Origin: Leptidea sinapis
Taxonomy: Eukaryota; Arthropoda; Insecta; Lepidoptera; Pieridae
Length of the DNA: 64,000 nt
NCBI RefSeq assembly: GCF_905404315.1
Contig: NC_066294.1
Location: forward strand, 10,751,501 to 10,815,500
Reading direction: 5' to 3'
Numbering within the stretch: position 1 is the stretch's first letter; every line of letters begins with the position of its first letter. The notes beneath the pieces are model-generated. The model was not told the DNA's origin. It made no database searches and saw only the letters and a list, made by a program, of their open reading frames with translations. The position numbers were made by a program, and so were the translations under genes. This document shows, piece by piece, positions 10,037 to 20,345 of this stretch.

Positions 10037-10600
10037 GTTGTTATTTTATCATGTTCCGAGATTTGACCAAATTACTGTTTTTATCATATCCCTACGACAT
10101 ATATATTTTACTGCTTTGTAAATTCCAATTAAAAATATCTAATAAAACTATGTTGAAATATTCATCATTCCTTCTTATAAAATAACAACTAAGACATTTA
10201 AGTAACAAATGTTTTAAAAAATATAACTTTAAGAAAAAGGAATTGTAAATTCCCTGTGTCACAGTAAACAATTTAAAAAGGATTCACAAAACAAGTGCTT
10301 TTAACTAAACGACAATATTTTAAAGAAAGGTAGGTACCTTGCTGGAGCTTTGAGTCTGTTTGTTTAACAATCTTATAGAAGGAACAGGATTTGAAAGGAC
10401 ATATTTTAGGTCATGTTGTTAATAAAAGCTTTATGTATTTCGTATTAAAAAGTTTAGGCGGATTATATACCACTTTTTGATTTTGTGTGTGTTATAGCCG
10501 AAACACATAATCGGATTTGTTACAGCCAGCCAGTACGGTAGTCGCCTCACACCCATTGTTCCGGCTTTGTATTTGGTGCGGTCTGGACGGCAATAATAAT
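10037..10600. other. AT-rich stretch, nothing recognised
   Basis: No ORF, domain or known repeat that I could identify. Confidence 0.5.
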
Positions 10601-10869
10601 GACGACGTTAGCTATCCTACCTACTGAGCTAGAGGTCCCGGGTTCGAATCCCGGTAGGTGCAAGCATTTATATGATGAATATGGATGTTTGTTTCCGAGT
10701 CATGGATGTTAAAATGTATTTATGTATGTTTATATGAATTTATGTATGTTTAATTAAGTATATTGTATTAAGTATATCATTGTCTTGTAACCCATAACAC
10801 AGGCTATAGATGCTTAACTTGGGCCAAGATAATTTGTGTAAAAAGTGTGTCAATACTAAAAAAAAAAAT
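10601..10869 (+). mobile_element. Family B tRNA-headed SINE, copy 1
   Basis: GACGAC then a deletion of about 15 bases in the A-box region, followed by CCTACCTACTGAGCTAGAGG, the B box GGGTTCGAATCCC, the body (GATGAATATGGATG, TTATGTATGTTTA) and the 3' end GGCCAAGATAATTTGTG...TGTGTCAATA plus A run. Six copies lie in the window (25332, 26590-27640, 38020, 47459, 60105). The pol III A box is damaged here. Confidence 0.8.
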
Positions 10870-11034
10870 ATGTGCGTTGGACACTGCGGCATACCATCGA
10901 ATATGGTTCGCTATCAGACCGGATCCAATGGTTTGGTTCAGATCATGTGTTAGGCTTTAATAACTTTATTCTCATTAAGACTTATTGTCACTTACATGAG
11001 GAATTAACATTTAAACAATTAAGGAATTAATTAA

Positions 11035-11216
11035 GGCTACTGGAAACCCAAGCGCTGGCAGCTATCTCGGTCAACGGGTCAGCCTTGCTATCCAACGCGG
11101 AAATGCTGCCAGTATTTTAGATACGCTTCCACGTAATGATAGTTTTAATTTTATGTAGCCGTGGTATTGTAAATATACTTATAAGATTTGTTTTGTTTGA
11201 ATAATAAATATTTTTA
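11035..11216 (+). mobile_element. Family E LINE 3' fragment, copy 1
   Basis: Encodes the tail of a conserved peptide (ATGNPSAGSY.GQRVSLAIQR, then GNAASIL) and the shared 3' untranslated end with AATAAATATTTTTAA. Near-identical AATTAATTAAGG and AATTATTAAGG lie outside the two ends, an approximate target duplication. See copy 2 for the family. Confidence 0.65.
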
Positions 11217-11407
11217 ACAATTATTAAGGTACTTAGGAAAGTTAATTGAAGTAGGCATTACTTTGCGGAAATCCATAATTATCCAAATGTTTTGAGTTTT
11301 CTTTAGTGTTATTCCCGCCAATATTTATCTTCAAACAATTTGACACGTGTTTTGCCTCAACAAGAGGCATCCTCAGGAGACGTTGACTCGCCAAACTACA
11401 CACAAAT

Positions 11408-11451
11408 AAAAAATCACACTAAAACACCCTTGTGTGTTAGTGTGATTTTTT
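11408..11451. repeat. Perfect 15-bp stem hairpin inside the foldback element
   Basis: AAAAAATCACACTAA (11408-11422) and TTAGTGTGATTTTTT (11437-11451) are exact reverse complements around a 14-base loop, which can itself pair further. Probably the terminus of yet another small inverted-repeat element; function unknown. Confidence 0.6.
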
Positions 11452-11637
11452 AATTTAACACTTGTGAATAACTTAGCATGTAGTGAGTGTTGTTAACTGT
11501 CTGATTGTCATAATTTTTGTTTCTGTGTTGTTTTTTTAGTCGAAGTTAGGTAGGGATGATGAAAAAGAAGCTTTACCTGTTTATTTTATTTTGTTTGTAG
11601 TTTAACTAATTTCGACTTTGCAGTACAATCCCATATT

Positions 11638-11999
11638 ACGTCAGTTGGTGCTGGGGCTGCTGCTTCGACTGCCGAAGACAGCAAGCGTCGCAAATATGTC
11701 GGTCTCAGTGAGTCATATATCTTTGTGCCGTTTGATGTCGAGACACTTGGCCCGTGGGGCCCAGAGGCGCGGAGAATGTTCAAAACACTATATTCGCGCC
11801 TCAATAAGGCTACTGGAAACCCAAGCGCTGGCAGCTATTTCGGTCAACGGATCAGCCTAGCTATCCAACGCGGTAATGCTGCCAGTATTCTTGGTACGCT
11901 TCCACGTAATGATTTACTTCCACGTTTTAATTTTATCTAGTCGTACTATTGTAAATATACTTATAAGATTTGTTTTGTTTGAATAATAAATATATTTAG
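11638..11999 (+). mobile_element. Family E LINE 3' fragment, copy 2, with 11-bp target duplication
   Basis: Flanked by a perfect duplication, AATCCCATATT, at 11627-11637 and 12000-12010. The body encodes about 100 codons ending at the TAG at 11938-11940: SVGAGAAAS, then AEDSKRRKYVGLSESYIFV, VETLGPWGPEARRMF and GQRISLAIQRGNAASILGT. It then has a ~55-nt 3' untranslated end with AATAAA and no long A tail. The reading frame is open across this copy. The same peptide tail occurs at 11035, 28195 and 46813, each truncated at a different 5' point, as expected of target-primed reverse transcription. I recognise it as a recurring transposon-type peptide, but I cannot name its clade. Confidence 0.75.
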
Positions 12000-12461
12000 A
12001 ATCCCATATTTCTATGAGATATAATTGGAGTGGTTTTAAAAATTTGACGGCTCTAGTGTAACGCTAGAAAATCTGACGAGTAGCTCGAGTTGACAGCCCG
12101 CGCGGCGAGTGGCCCAAACGTCCAAATAAATTATCGCTTCAAAACTTGTTTAGTTTTAATTATTTGAATTCTAATATCCAAATGTTTTGAGTCAACACCT
12201 CCTAAGGATGCCATGTATTACGAATATTAGCAGAATTAAACACTCAAGAAAACTCAAAACATTCGGATAATTTTGTATTTCCGCAAAATAACGCCTACTT
12301 CATTAAATTTTCTGAATTCTATTATTTTCAGTTTCACTGTTATATTGTTAGTTATGAGATATCTCTTTTGCTAATTATTTAGCTCCCGATAATTCAAGTT
12401 TATTACAAGTGCCATCATGGTTGCCATTTGACTCGCATATGCATCAACCCGTTATTTTAGT

Positions 12462-12713
12462 GATAACAAGAGACTAGCAGCTGATGGTAATTGATATGCT
12501 TTGCCCATTACAATGCAGTGCCACTCAGGGTTCTCGTAAAACCCCAAAAATTCTGAGCGCCACTACAATTGCGCTCGTCACCTTGAGACATAAGATATTA
12601 AGTCTCATTTGCCCAGTAATTTCACTAGCTACGGCGCCCTTCCGACCGATACACAGTAATGTTTACACATAATCTGGGCGGCATCCTGTGCGAAGAAGCC
12701 TCCCACTGGTAAA
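12462..12713 (-). repeat. Family C interspersed repeat, copy 2
   Basis: From GATAACAAGAGACTAGCAGC to AAGCCTCCCACTGGTAAA, lacking the T-rich start and with a small internal deletion. Most family blocks are present, including GCGCTCGTCACCTTGAGACA and CCAGTAATTTCACTAGCTAC. Confidence 0.75.
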
Positions 12714-14846
12714 CTTTCACAGCACTTGCAATTTATTCCGTAAGCGACTATATTTTAAGTCTAAAAAATATTACTTATTAACAACATGGAACAAAGGTGT
12801 TATAATAACTATTTTGTAGCCTAAAAATATGTTTTGAATAAGTAATACAAATTAAGATAATAACTATTTCATTCTAACGAGATAAATTACAAGGTTAATA
12901 TGAAATTTAAAAGTTTCTAGGATTTTCTTAGTATGAAGAATATTAAATATTCAATTATCATACAAAATTTCATATTAACTTCTCTTTCAACTTAGCAAGT
13001 CCATTTCAGTAATAACTAAATGCTTTCATATGGCATTAAGAGTCGTACGGGATATAAAATGTAATGGGCGATAGTTAGTTCCTTCCTCAGTTAACGAGAT
13101 GTGGACGGCTTTATTCAATGCAGTAAAATTATAAGACTTTGTCATTCCTTCTTAACTTTCATTTACTAACCCAATCTATATAAAAAAAATTAAGTGTGTG
13201 TGTACTTATGTATGCACACAAGAAGTTATACTTCTTTGGCCTAACAAAGCAAAAATCCTTAAAATTACTTATTCCTCGTGCTATTCTACGTTTGTAGCAA
13301 GAACAATATTGGAAAAATCTTGCAACGATGGCTTTGACAATTAATTATTAAATAACGAATACGGCTGTACAAGCTTGAACCCTTTGCCAAAAAAAAAAAT
13401 AACGAATGTCGCAAACGTCAGAAAATTTTAGCAACCAACTTCACCCTGTTACTTTTGTCTTACAGTGATGCGCGCGCATCTTAAAATTTGACTCACATCA
13501 TTTTTTCATAACGCGCCTAACGAAGTATAACTTCAAAAATAATACTGGATAGATTTCAATTAAGTTTTATTGTTTAATATAAAGTTATTAAAGTTTTACG
13601 AAACAACGATTTTTAAAGGTAGCCATGGCTAGGGATGGGTGGCAAAAATCCCTAATAGATTCGTCATGTCCGTATGTCACAGCCACTGTTTTCCGAAACT
13701 ATAAGAACTATACTGCTTAAACTTAGTAAATCGATGTATTCTGTGATTAAATTTTGTACACAGAAATAGAAAACAAACAATAAATTTTGGGAGTTGCAGA
13801 AATAGTTACTTTTTTTCCAATTATTTACTAATAACTAATAAACTTAAATATAACAATGGTTAATATAAAAACTTCACTATCGAATTTTGAAGTATAATAG
13901 TAATTAGGTACAATAGATACCAAAATACTTAAATCCTCAACCAACAACAATTAACATTAAAATCTGTTCTCTTTCGTACAAACAGAGTTCACTTTATAAA
14001 TTTCAACTTTTAACCATTTTTAAAGTTTTAGAGAATTTAAGGCAAAATTCAGCGTCGTAAAATTTGTCTGAAAACATTCGTATTCACGGTACGTTATCTT
14101 GCGAAAGCAGGTTACAAAAGTAAGAAAATAGAGTTGCTAAAGCAGTCTTGGACATCGTGGGACATTATTCATGTTTATCACAGAGCGCCGGTCGGACGAT
14201 CCTGCAATTAGACGATTTTTCCTTCATTCCACCTTAATACGGCTTTCAAGTATTTAGAATCGAATGAATTGCGTTTATGTGATAATGGGCATTTCAATGA
14301 AAATACCTCACGATATTTTCAATCGTTTTGTGTTTTAATCGTTCTTGTTAAGAAAATATTTTTATGTTCCAAAGACAAATAGGTACTTATATGTTAGTTT
14401 GGAACTAAATGTAGAAATTACAGGTCACCAAACCTTTTTTTTTTTCTTTTTACAAAGTGTGGTTGCCAATGAGATTACTAGCTGATGATCATTTAACCGA
14501 AGCAGTATACTGTCCCATGTCGATACACTTAAGACCAATTGGTCCTGTGTTACAGCTTATGGGCACTGAAAGCGAATTTTTAGCCTAAGCTAGTTGTTAA
14601 ATACTATTTAAATCTGTCACTAATTAAAAGTGTTTTTTTAGTGTATTAGATCGAATATTTATAAAGTTACTAATAATGAAAATTATATATTTTAAGAATA
14701 ATTTGTGTGTGTAAATATTTAAACGGTTAGAACTTTGAATACCGTGTGGTGTTAGTATCTTACAAACTAATTTATATCCTCCTCCTGCCCAGGCGTTTAA
14801 CCAAATGCCTTGTAATTTTGCTCGGTGTCATTTATAAGGCCGGTTT
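12714..14846. other. AT-rich stretch, no gene; one possible old repeat
   Basis: No recognisable coding region. Between about 13170 and 13545 are GCACACAAGAAGTTATACTT and, inverted, CGAAGTATAACTTC, with short simple repeats, probably an old interspersed element whose class I cannot assign. The rest shows nothing. Confidence 0.5.
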
Positions 14847-15118
14847 CAGTGCTGCACCGACCGTCAGTGCGTACGTTAGTCGCGCTTGTCATTTATATGA
14901 AAATTCATTAATCGTACAGTGCTGGACCGACCGTACGTATGCGTTATATACGCATGGTTAGGTACGCACTGCGTACGAGGACCGTCGGTCAAGCGCGTCC
15001 GCATGCGTGAGTCAGTCGACCGACGCGCTAGGAAATATATTCATTTCAGTGCTGTACCGTTTGGTGGACCGACCGTACGGATGTCGGTATCATCGTCGTT
15101 AAAAGTGATTTCGCACTG
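14847..15118. mobile_element. hAT-like MITE with subterminal repeats
   Basis: Begins CAGTGCTGCACCGACCGT and ends TCGCACTG, giving a short inverted repeat CAGTGC/GCACTG. Inside, the unit GCTG(C/G/T)ACCG and the motif GGACCGACCGTACG recur at about 14852, 14920 and 15066, in both orientations (for example GACCGTCGGTC). CAGTG termini and repeated subterminal motifs are features of hAT elements and their MITEs. I could not confirm an 8-bp target duplication, so the superfamily is tentative. The 272 bp are clearly more GC-rich than the flanks. Confidence 0.55.
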
Positions 15119-15306
15119 AACATGAACAAATATATTGACACCGTTTAATCACCGAAATTCAACTTCTGGAAGAAGCTGGGCTGGTTGGAGTATCTAGCTA
15201 GCCCTGAACGCAACATAAACCTGAAGCCAAAACGTAAAATAAACCTAATTATGAAAGACAGAGCCACAATACCATACCGTGATAAAGCGATAGAAATTAA
15301 AGAACT

Positions 15307-15616
15307 ATTTTTTATGACAGTAAGGGACGAGATGAGCAGGACGTTCACCTGATGGTAATTGATACGCCCTGCCCATAACAATGCAGTGCGGCTTGGGATA
15401 CTTGAAAAACCCAATAATTCTGAGCGGCATTACGATTGTGCTCGTCACCTTGAGACAAGTGTTAAGTCTCATTTGCCCAGTAATTTCACTAGCTACGGCG
15501 CCTTTCAGGCTGAAACACAATAATGCTTACACAGTACTGCTTCAGGGTAGAAATAAGCACCGTTGTGGTACCCATAATCTAGCCGGCATCCTGTGCAAAG
15601 GATGCCTCCCACTGGT
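15307..15616 (-). repeat. Family C interspersed repeat, copy 3 (near full length)
   Basis: One of the most complete copies, from TTTTTTATGACAGTAAGGGA to GCCTCCCACTGGTT, about 310 bp, with all family blocks in order. Useful as a reference for the other copies. No ORF in it is conserved between copies. Confidence 0.8.
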
Positions 15617-15624
15617 TAGATTAT

Positions 15625-15800
15625 GATTTAGTTGAACTTATAATAGCTTTAAGGGAAAATGTTAACTTTTATAATAAAGTCCCAGCTACTGTTCAGGCAT
15701 AATCTATAAAAAAAAATAATGTTTTATTAAAAAATGGCTCTGTCGTAAATTTTACTACTCCACAGCTGAATGTCTAAGTGATCGGACAGCCTGGGACTAG
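15625..15800 (+). pseudogene. LINE reverse-transcriptase C-terminal remnant
   Basis: In shifting frames it reads FYNKVPATVQ and later KKWLCRKFYYSTAECLSDRT followed by AWD and a stop at about 15800. A LC.K.YY...ytL.D.t.W(D/E)-stop ending is shared by the LINE at 26657-27462 and its relatives. At least one frameshift separates the two parts. A 3' untranslated region with GAGTTTCTTGTGCCG follows and may reach about 16380 (AATAAATGAATAAG). Confidence 0.6.
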
Positions 15801-16385
15801 ATTATGATTATACTATAGCAATAACAATGACAGTACAATAATCTATATTTTATTAAAAAAGAAAGCTGGGTGAGTTTCTTGTGCCGTTTCCTCTCTCTCA
15901 GAGCGCCATTTGTATCCGAAGCGGTGGTAGTGTCTGAAGTGACATCAAAAAAAGTTCTAAAGGTATCAATTTCGAGAAAATAAATGCCTTTTATGTCTTA
16001 ATGCCTAAGGCTTGATTGATAGTTTCGGATAGATATTTTTCATATGACTAATATCAATAATTTAAAACCGACTGCATTAAAATATTAATATCCTATGTAC
16101 ATATAAGAAGTAAATTAATGTATTGTTGTATAGTTATAAATTTTTTAAATCTCTTTTTTTTAAAGTAGAAATGTATTTAAGTCATTTAATATCACCATTT
16201 TTGTTTAACTCTTCATTTCTTTAATTTTAATTGTTCAACTTTGTTATTCTTTTCGTACTATTGTAAATGTTGTTTACACCTGTAAAAACATGTCATATTG
16301 TACTATCCCTTGTGTACTTGCTAAAATTTTAATTTTATAATGTTGTGTTGTTTGTGTTACTATCAAAATAAATGAATAAGGTTAA

Positions 16386-16736
16386 ACTATTGCTTTCCTT
16401 AAGATCAACTTACTTACCTACAGTAAAATAGATTACACTTGTAGACACTTGCTACAAATGTAAAGTGTATTTACCTTAAGCACAGACATGGCCGCCCTAA
16501 TTAAAACAAAAACAAAACGGGACATTCGCCAAAGTAAACAAAACATTCGACAAAGATAGAATATTAATGTACCTACAGTGGACCTCAGTAATACACCCTG
16601 ATCCCGGCATTAGTGTCGTGAGTAAACAGAGAAACCATTGTTTATTTTACGTTTAAAACTCTCTATTCTGCTTAATCTAATTTAAATATACAAGCGGCGA
16701 AAGGTAATATTATGATGATGTTACGAAATAAACCTG
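16386..16736. other. No feature recognised
   Basis: Nothing I could assign. A few purine-rich runs (CAAAAACAAAACGGGAC) only. Confidence 0.5.
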
Positions 16737-17001
16737 TGGCAGGCTCCTTTGCAAGCCGGCTAGGTTATAGGTACCACAACGGTGCCTATTTCTACCGTGA
16801 AGCAGTAATGTGAAACATTAAATTAAAACTCTAATGAAATTACTGGGCAAATGAGATTTGACATCTTATGTCTCAAGGTGACGAGTTTAAACTTTTGGGT
16901 TTTTCAAGAATCCTGAGCGGCACTGCATTGTAATGTGTAGTGCGTATCAATTCCAAAAGCTGAAAGTCCAGCTCGTCTCGTCCCTTATTTTCATATAAAA
17001 A
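16737..17001 (+). repeat. Family C interspersed repeat, copy 4
   Basis: Opposite orientation to copies 1-3: GGCAGGCTCCTTTGCAAGCC near the start and CGTCCCTTATTTTCATATAA at the A-rich 3' end. It has an internal block loss around the GAGTTTAAACTTTTGGG segment. Confidence 0.75.
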
Positions 17002-17372
17002 TTGCTTTCGTGTTTTACTTTATAGAATAATAATTTATGTTCCCTTTCATTTTTGTTATATTATCTTCCTTTTCCAATGGGTTTTATCCTACTATTATTT
17101 TTTTTGGTTTCAATAATTATCGACCCTGGCCTAAAAGTATTGTCCTTTTTTATTAATCTGTACAAATCTCTGATCTTACTATAGTGCAGAGCGAATAATC
17201 TCACCGACACTGCGATTGCGTCTAACAGGATTAAACGACTTTCGAGGATTCGCATCCAGCCTGAATTATTAATTAGATAGACATTAAAATGCTTCATGAG
17301 CATTTCCAGCCCTCTTTTATGGACGAATTGTTATAGGGGGTTTATTGTTGAGACTCTGATATAAAGGATACA
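17002..17372. other. No gene recognised; one short unassigned ORF
   Basis: An 80-codon minus-strand ORF (17061-17303) has no motif I recognise and no supporting context, so I do not call it a gene. Confidence 0.4.
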
Positions 17373-17550
17373 TATTTTTTTTTTATGAAAATAAGTAGAT
17401 ATACCTGACGAGAAGGACGTTCAGCTGATGGTAATTGATACATGTTGATACATTGATACAATGCCCATTACATTGCAGTGCCGTTCAGGATTCTTGAAAA
17501 ACCCAAAAAAATCTAATCCGCACTACAACAGCGCTCGTCACCTTGAGACA
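17373..17550 (-). repeat. Family C interspersed repeat, copy 5, interrupted
   Basis: Starts at the T run with ATGAAAATAAG and runs through GGACGTTCAGCTGATGG to CTCGTCACCTTGAGACAT, where it stops abruptly at the foldback element that follows. A short duplication of GATACATGTTGATACATTGA lies inside. Confidence 0.7.
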
Positions 17551-17750
17551 TCCAAATGATTTGAGTTCATTCCGCCAATATTTGTCTTTAAACTATTCGA
17601 CGTATTTTGGCCAGATTTTGGCGTGTCAACATCTCCTGCGAATGCCTCGTGTAGAGGCGAAACACGCGTCGAATTGTTTGAAGACAAATATTGGCGGAAT
17701 TAACGCTCAAGAAAACTCAAAACATTTGTATAATTATGGATTTCAGTGGC
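17551..17750. mobile_element. Family F foldback element, compact copy
   Basis: ATTCCGCCAATATTTGTCTT near the left end and AAGACAAATATTGGCGGAAT near the right are inverted copies. So are CCAAATGATTTGAGTT and AACTCAAAACATTTG. The centre carries ACATCTCCTGCGAATGCCTC. The whole ~200 bp can fold into one long hairpin. It abuts a truncated family C copy, probably its insertion target. Confidence 0.65.
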
Positions 17751-18092
17751 GTCATTAATAAAATAATATTTCATAATTATTTTTCTATTTTGAAAGTACA
17801 CAACAAAAACAAATAGAAGTATCTACATGATATAACGGAATCAGGAATATAAGAAATGCCCCTATCTAGCTATAACGTTTACCTTTATAATATTTTAATA
17901 CCTGTTACCAAACGTAGGGTAGGCTTTTAGGGTTCAGTAATATAATTACGTATGCCAATCGATAAAGCTACCCTCCGGGTTCGGGGTGAGCTAAAGACGC
18001 CGTGTCATCATGAAATATAGATTGTGTATCAGTATAAGACTTCATTTTGTATACATTTTAGTATAATACCAGCTGACCCGACAGACGTTGTT
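17751..18092. other. No gene; fragment of a Helitron end
   Basis: CAGCTGACCCGACAGACGTT near 18071 is the reverse complement of the lepidopteran Helitron-like 3' end (AACGTCTGTCGGGTCAGCT). It directly precedes a family C copy. Nothing else recognised. Confidence 0.45.
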
Positions 18093-18401
18093 CTTTTTTT
18101 TTTATGAAAATAAGAGACTAGTCGAGCAGGACATTTAGCTGATAGTAATTGATAAGCCTTGCCCATTACAATGCAGTGCCGCTCAGGATTCTTGAAAACC
18201 CCAAAAATTCTGAGCGGCACTACAATTGCGCTCGTCACCTTGAGACAAAGATGTTAGGTCTCATTTGCCCAGTAATTTCACTAGCTACGGGGCCCTTCAG
18301 ACCGAAGTAACACAGTAATGCTTACACATTACTGCTTAATAATTTATTTTTTATTAAATTATCTAGTCGGCATCCTTTGCAAAGGAGCCTCCCACTGGTT
18401 G
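18093..18401 (-). repeat. Family C interspersed repeat, copy 6 (variant)
   Basis: Full-length type, but the section after CATTACTGCTT is replaced by an AT-rich insert (AATAATTTATTTTTTATTAA) before CGGCATCCTTTGCAAAGG. Only copy 7 shares this variant. Confidence 0.75.
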
Positions 18402-18645
18402 CCGCATGCCAGTAATTATACCATATCAAGCTTCGACTGCTATATCTATACATTGCCGAAATGTAAAACAATAATTCAGTTCAGATTTGATTCGTACAGT
18501 GAAATATGGCACACGACTAAGGAGAAAAGTGTGCTTACATTGCCTTTAAGCACAATTTTGCCGTTCCGCTAGCAGACTGTCATTGATTTTCAGCAACACT
18601 TACCATGGGATATATATTATTCTATAAAGTAAAACATGAAAGTAA

Positions 18646-18786
18646 TTTTTTTTATGAAAATAAGGGACGAGACGAGCAGTACTTTCAGCTGAAACACAGT
18701 AATGCTTACACATTACTGCTTAATAATTTATTTTTTATTAAATTATCTAGTCGGCATCCTGCATGCAAAGGAACCTCCCATTGGTA
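18646..18786 (-). repeat. Family C repeat, copy 7: deletion derivative of copy 6
   Basis: Same start (ATGAAAATAAGGGACGAG) and same AT-rich variant end as copy 6, with a deletion joining TTTCAGCTGA directly to AACACAGTAATGCTTACAC. It lies 245 bp from copy 6 in the same orientation, so local duplication with deletion, or gene conversion, is likely. Confidence 0.7.
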
Positions 18787-18799
18787 AACTGTTCTGTAC

Positions 18800-19625
18800 T
18801 TAATAAATAAAATACTGTTTTTTATGAATTTGTTAATAATATTTCATATCATCTAGAATTATTTCGAAAAATATGCTCCCTGTTTGTACCAGCGCGTATG
18901 TAGGAAAACATACGATATTGAAAAGGAAAAACAGTTATGGCGAAACAATAGACAGACACACCTGAGATTCCGTGGAAGAGATGGTCTGCAGCTGGGGCCC
19001 ACGCTAATCCTCTAGGAACTCCTGGCGCTAAAGTTGCGTTCCTATACTCTCGGCGTTTGTAGAATGAAACATGATTTGCGTTACACCAAGCACTTTGATG
19101 CGATGCGATTAGGTCCATGACCGTATTGCGTATTGCAGGTGACTCTGTTCGCTGCTCGGTGACAATTTTGTTTTTAACCGGCGCAAGAGTCAATTGGCAT
19201 TCGATTAGCCAATCAGATATCAATGTCTGTTGTGTATAGGTATCTCTCTATTTGTTACAGGAACTGTCTGCACTATAGTTTGCCAAACCAAAAAATACAA
19301 TAAAGAAAATAAACAATTGCGGTGCAACCACTGTTGTTATAATGAAATTGTTTCACAGCAAAACTGTTGTCAAACCGTGCAACAATAAATTCTCACATAG
19401 ACCATGTCCATACAAAACATATATTGGAAATAAAAATAATTATGGATCCCAAATCGAAATAAAAACTATCCAATCTCTCAAGTTGGACACTGCACTCCAT
19501 GAAATAATCGCCATCCATTTAAATCCATTAAATAAAGATGAGGAGTTCACTGGAAACAAACATAAGGACACGGGATTTAATATGTTAAGATTATCAAAAC
19601 GAATTAATTTTACTTTATAAGTAAA
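18800..19625 (+). repeat. Family G repeat, copy 1, with a ~440-bp insert
   Basis: 18800-18892 and 19332-19625 match 44220-44590 in order (AAATACTGTTTTTTATGAAT; AAATTGTTTCACAGCAAAAC; AAATAAAAACTATCC; GAGTTCACTGGAAAC). The second copy is continuous where this one is split, so 18893-19331 is an insertion. The 92-codon ORF at 19342-19620 is not preserved in the other copy, so I do not call it coding. Confidence 0.6.
18893..19331. other. Insert of unknown type in family G copy 1
   Basis: Absent from the matching locus at 44.3 kb. CTGTT flanks both junctions and may be a short target duplication. It contains a 124-codon minus ORF overlapping it (18849-19223), a CATACG hairpin near the left end and a GATTAGCCAATCAGATATCA segment. 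I see no domain in the ORF. Likely a small mobile element; class unknown. Confidence 0.5.
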
Positions 19626-20003
19626 ATTGACGTGACAAAAAAAGTGAGTGTGTGTAATGTTCTTCACTTAGTCTAGTTAAAAATTCAAAAATAATGTTAA
19701 TCCTTGGTAATGTTTCTAAAAATACAAGCGATGGCAATTTATGAAACATTTTTCTATGCGTCTTTCCGAATCGAATAAGCCATCTAATCGCTCATATTTT
19801 AGGAGCTTTAGGTATCAAGAATTAATACGTTGTTTAATTTGTTTACTGGACTATTGATAGGTATGATGTTGAGCGTCATTAGTAGTAGAAAATGGCGACT
19901 CTGTGCTACCTTGTTCATACTGAAAGAAGTTCGTTTTCCTAAAAGTGGTTGTCAATATTGAGATATTTTTAATGGGACTTTGTTGTAAAAAATATGACCA
20001 CAG
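19626..20003. other. No feature recognised
   Basis: Nothing recognisable on either strand. Confidence 0.5.
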
Positions 20004-20300
20004 TTTTTTATGCAAGAGGGGGAGAAACAAGTATACGGGACAGAATGTTAAGTGATCACCACCGCCCACATTCTCTTGCAACACCAGAAGGATTACAGGA
20101 GCGTTGCGTGTATTTTATAAAGAAAAACGTGCTTTTTTTGAAGGTTTCCACGTTGTATCATCTTGGAAACACAGCATAAGAAAGCTCATTCCACAGCTTC
20201 GTTGTACTTGGAAGTAAGTTCTCGATGTTGGAGATGATATTGTAATTTGTGGCGTGCCGTGCGAATGTGGAATTCGGCGACACGAATCAAGTCAAACAGT
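20004..20300 (-). pseudogene. Family D LINE 3' fragment, copy 2
   Basis: Reverse complement of a LINE 3' end, beginning with a degraded AGAGGGGGAGAAACAAG and then GTTAAGTGATCACC, GCCCACATTCTCTTGCAACA and a decayed RT tail up to GTGGAATTCGGCGACACGAA. It lies immediately beside another copy (20346) in the same orientation. Confidence 0.6.
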
Positions 20301-20345
20301 GCAAACAACAGTTCGTTTCGCTAATTGCAGCAATATTAAAAATCA

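Larger units (their letters stand above)
11248..12310. mobile_element. Family F foldback element, carrying a LINE fragment
   Basis: The left arm (GAAGTAGGCATTACTTTGCG, then ATCCAAATGTTTTGAGTTTT) and the right arm (CAAAACATTCGGATAATTTT, then CGCAAAATAACGCCTACTTC) are inverted copies. They bracket about 1 kb containing a family E LINE fragment with its own target duplication. Other members are at 17551 and 35940. Each arm also holds the AAGAGGCATCCTCAGGAGA-type core. Non-autonomous DNA transposon; superfamily not assigned. Confidence 0.6.

Noticed and set aside
15305..18238. Minus-strand ORFs inside family C copies (e.g. 15305-15520, 18029-18238)
   Set aside because: Peptides recur only because the DNA repeats; frames are broken differently in each copy, so no coding constraint is visible.
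18849..19223. 124-codon minus-strand ORF as a host gene
   Set aside because: It crosses the junction between family G and its insert and has no recognisable motif.
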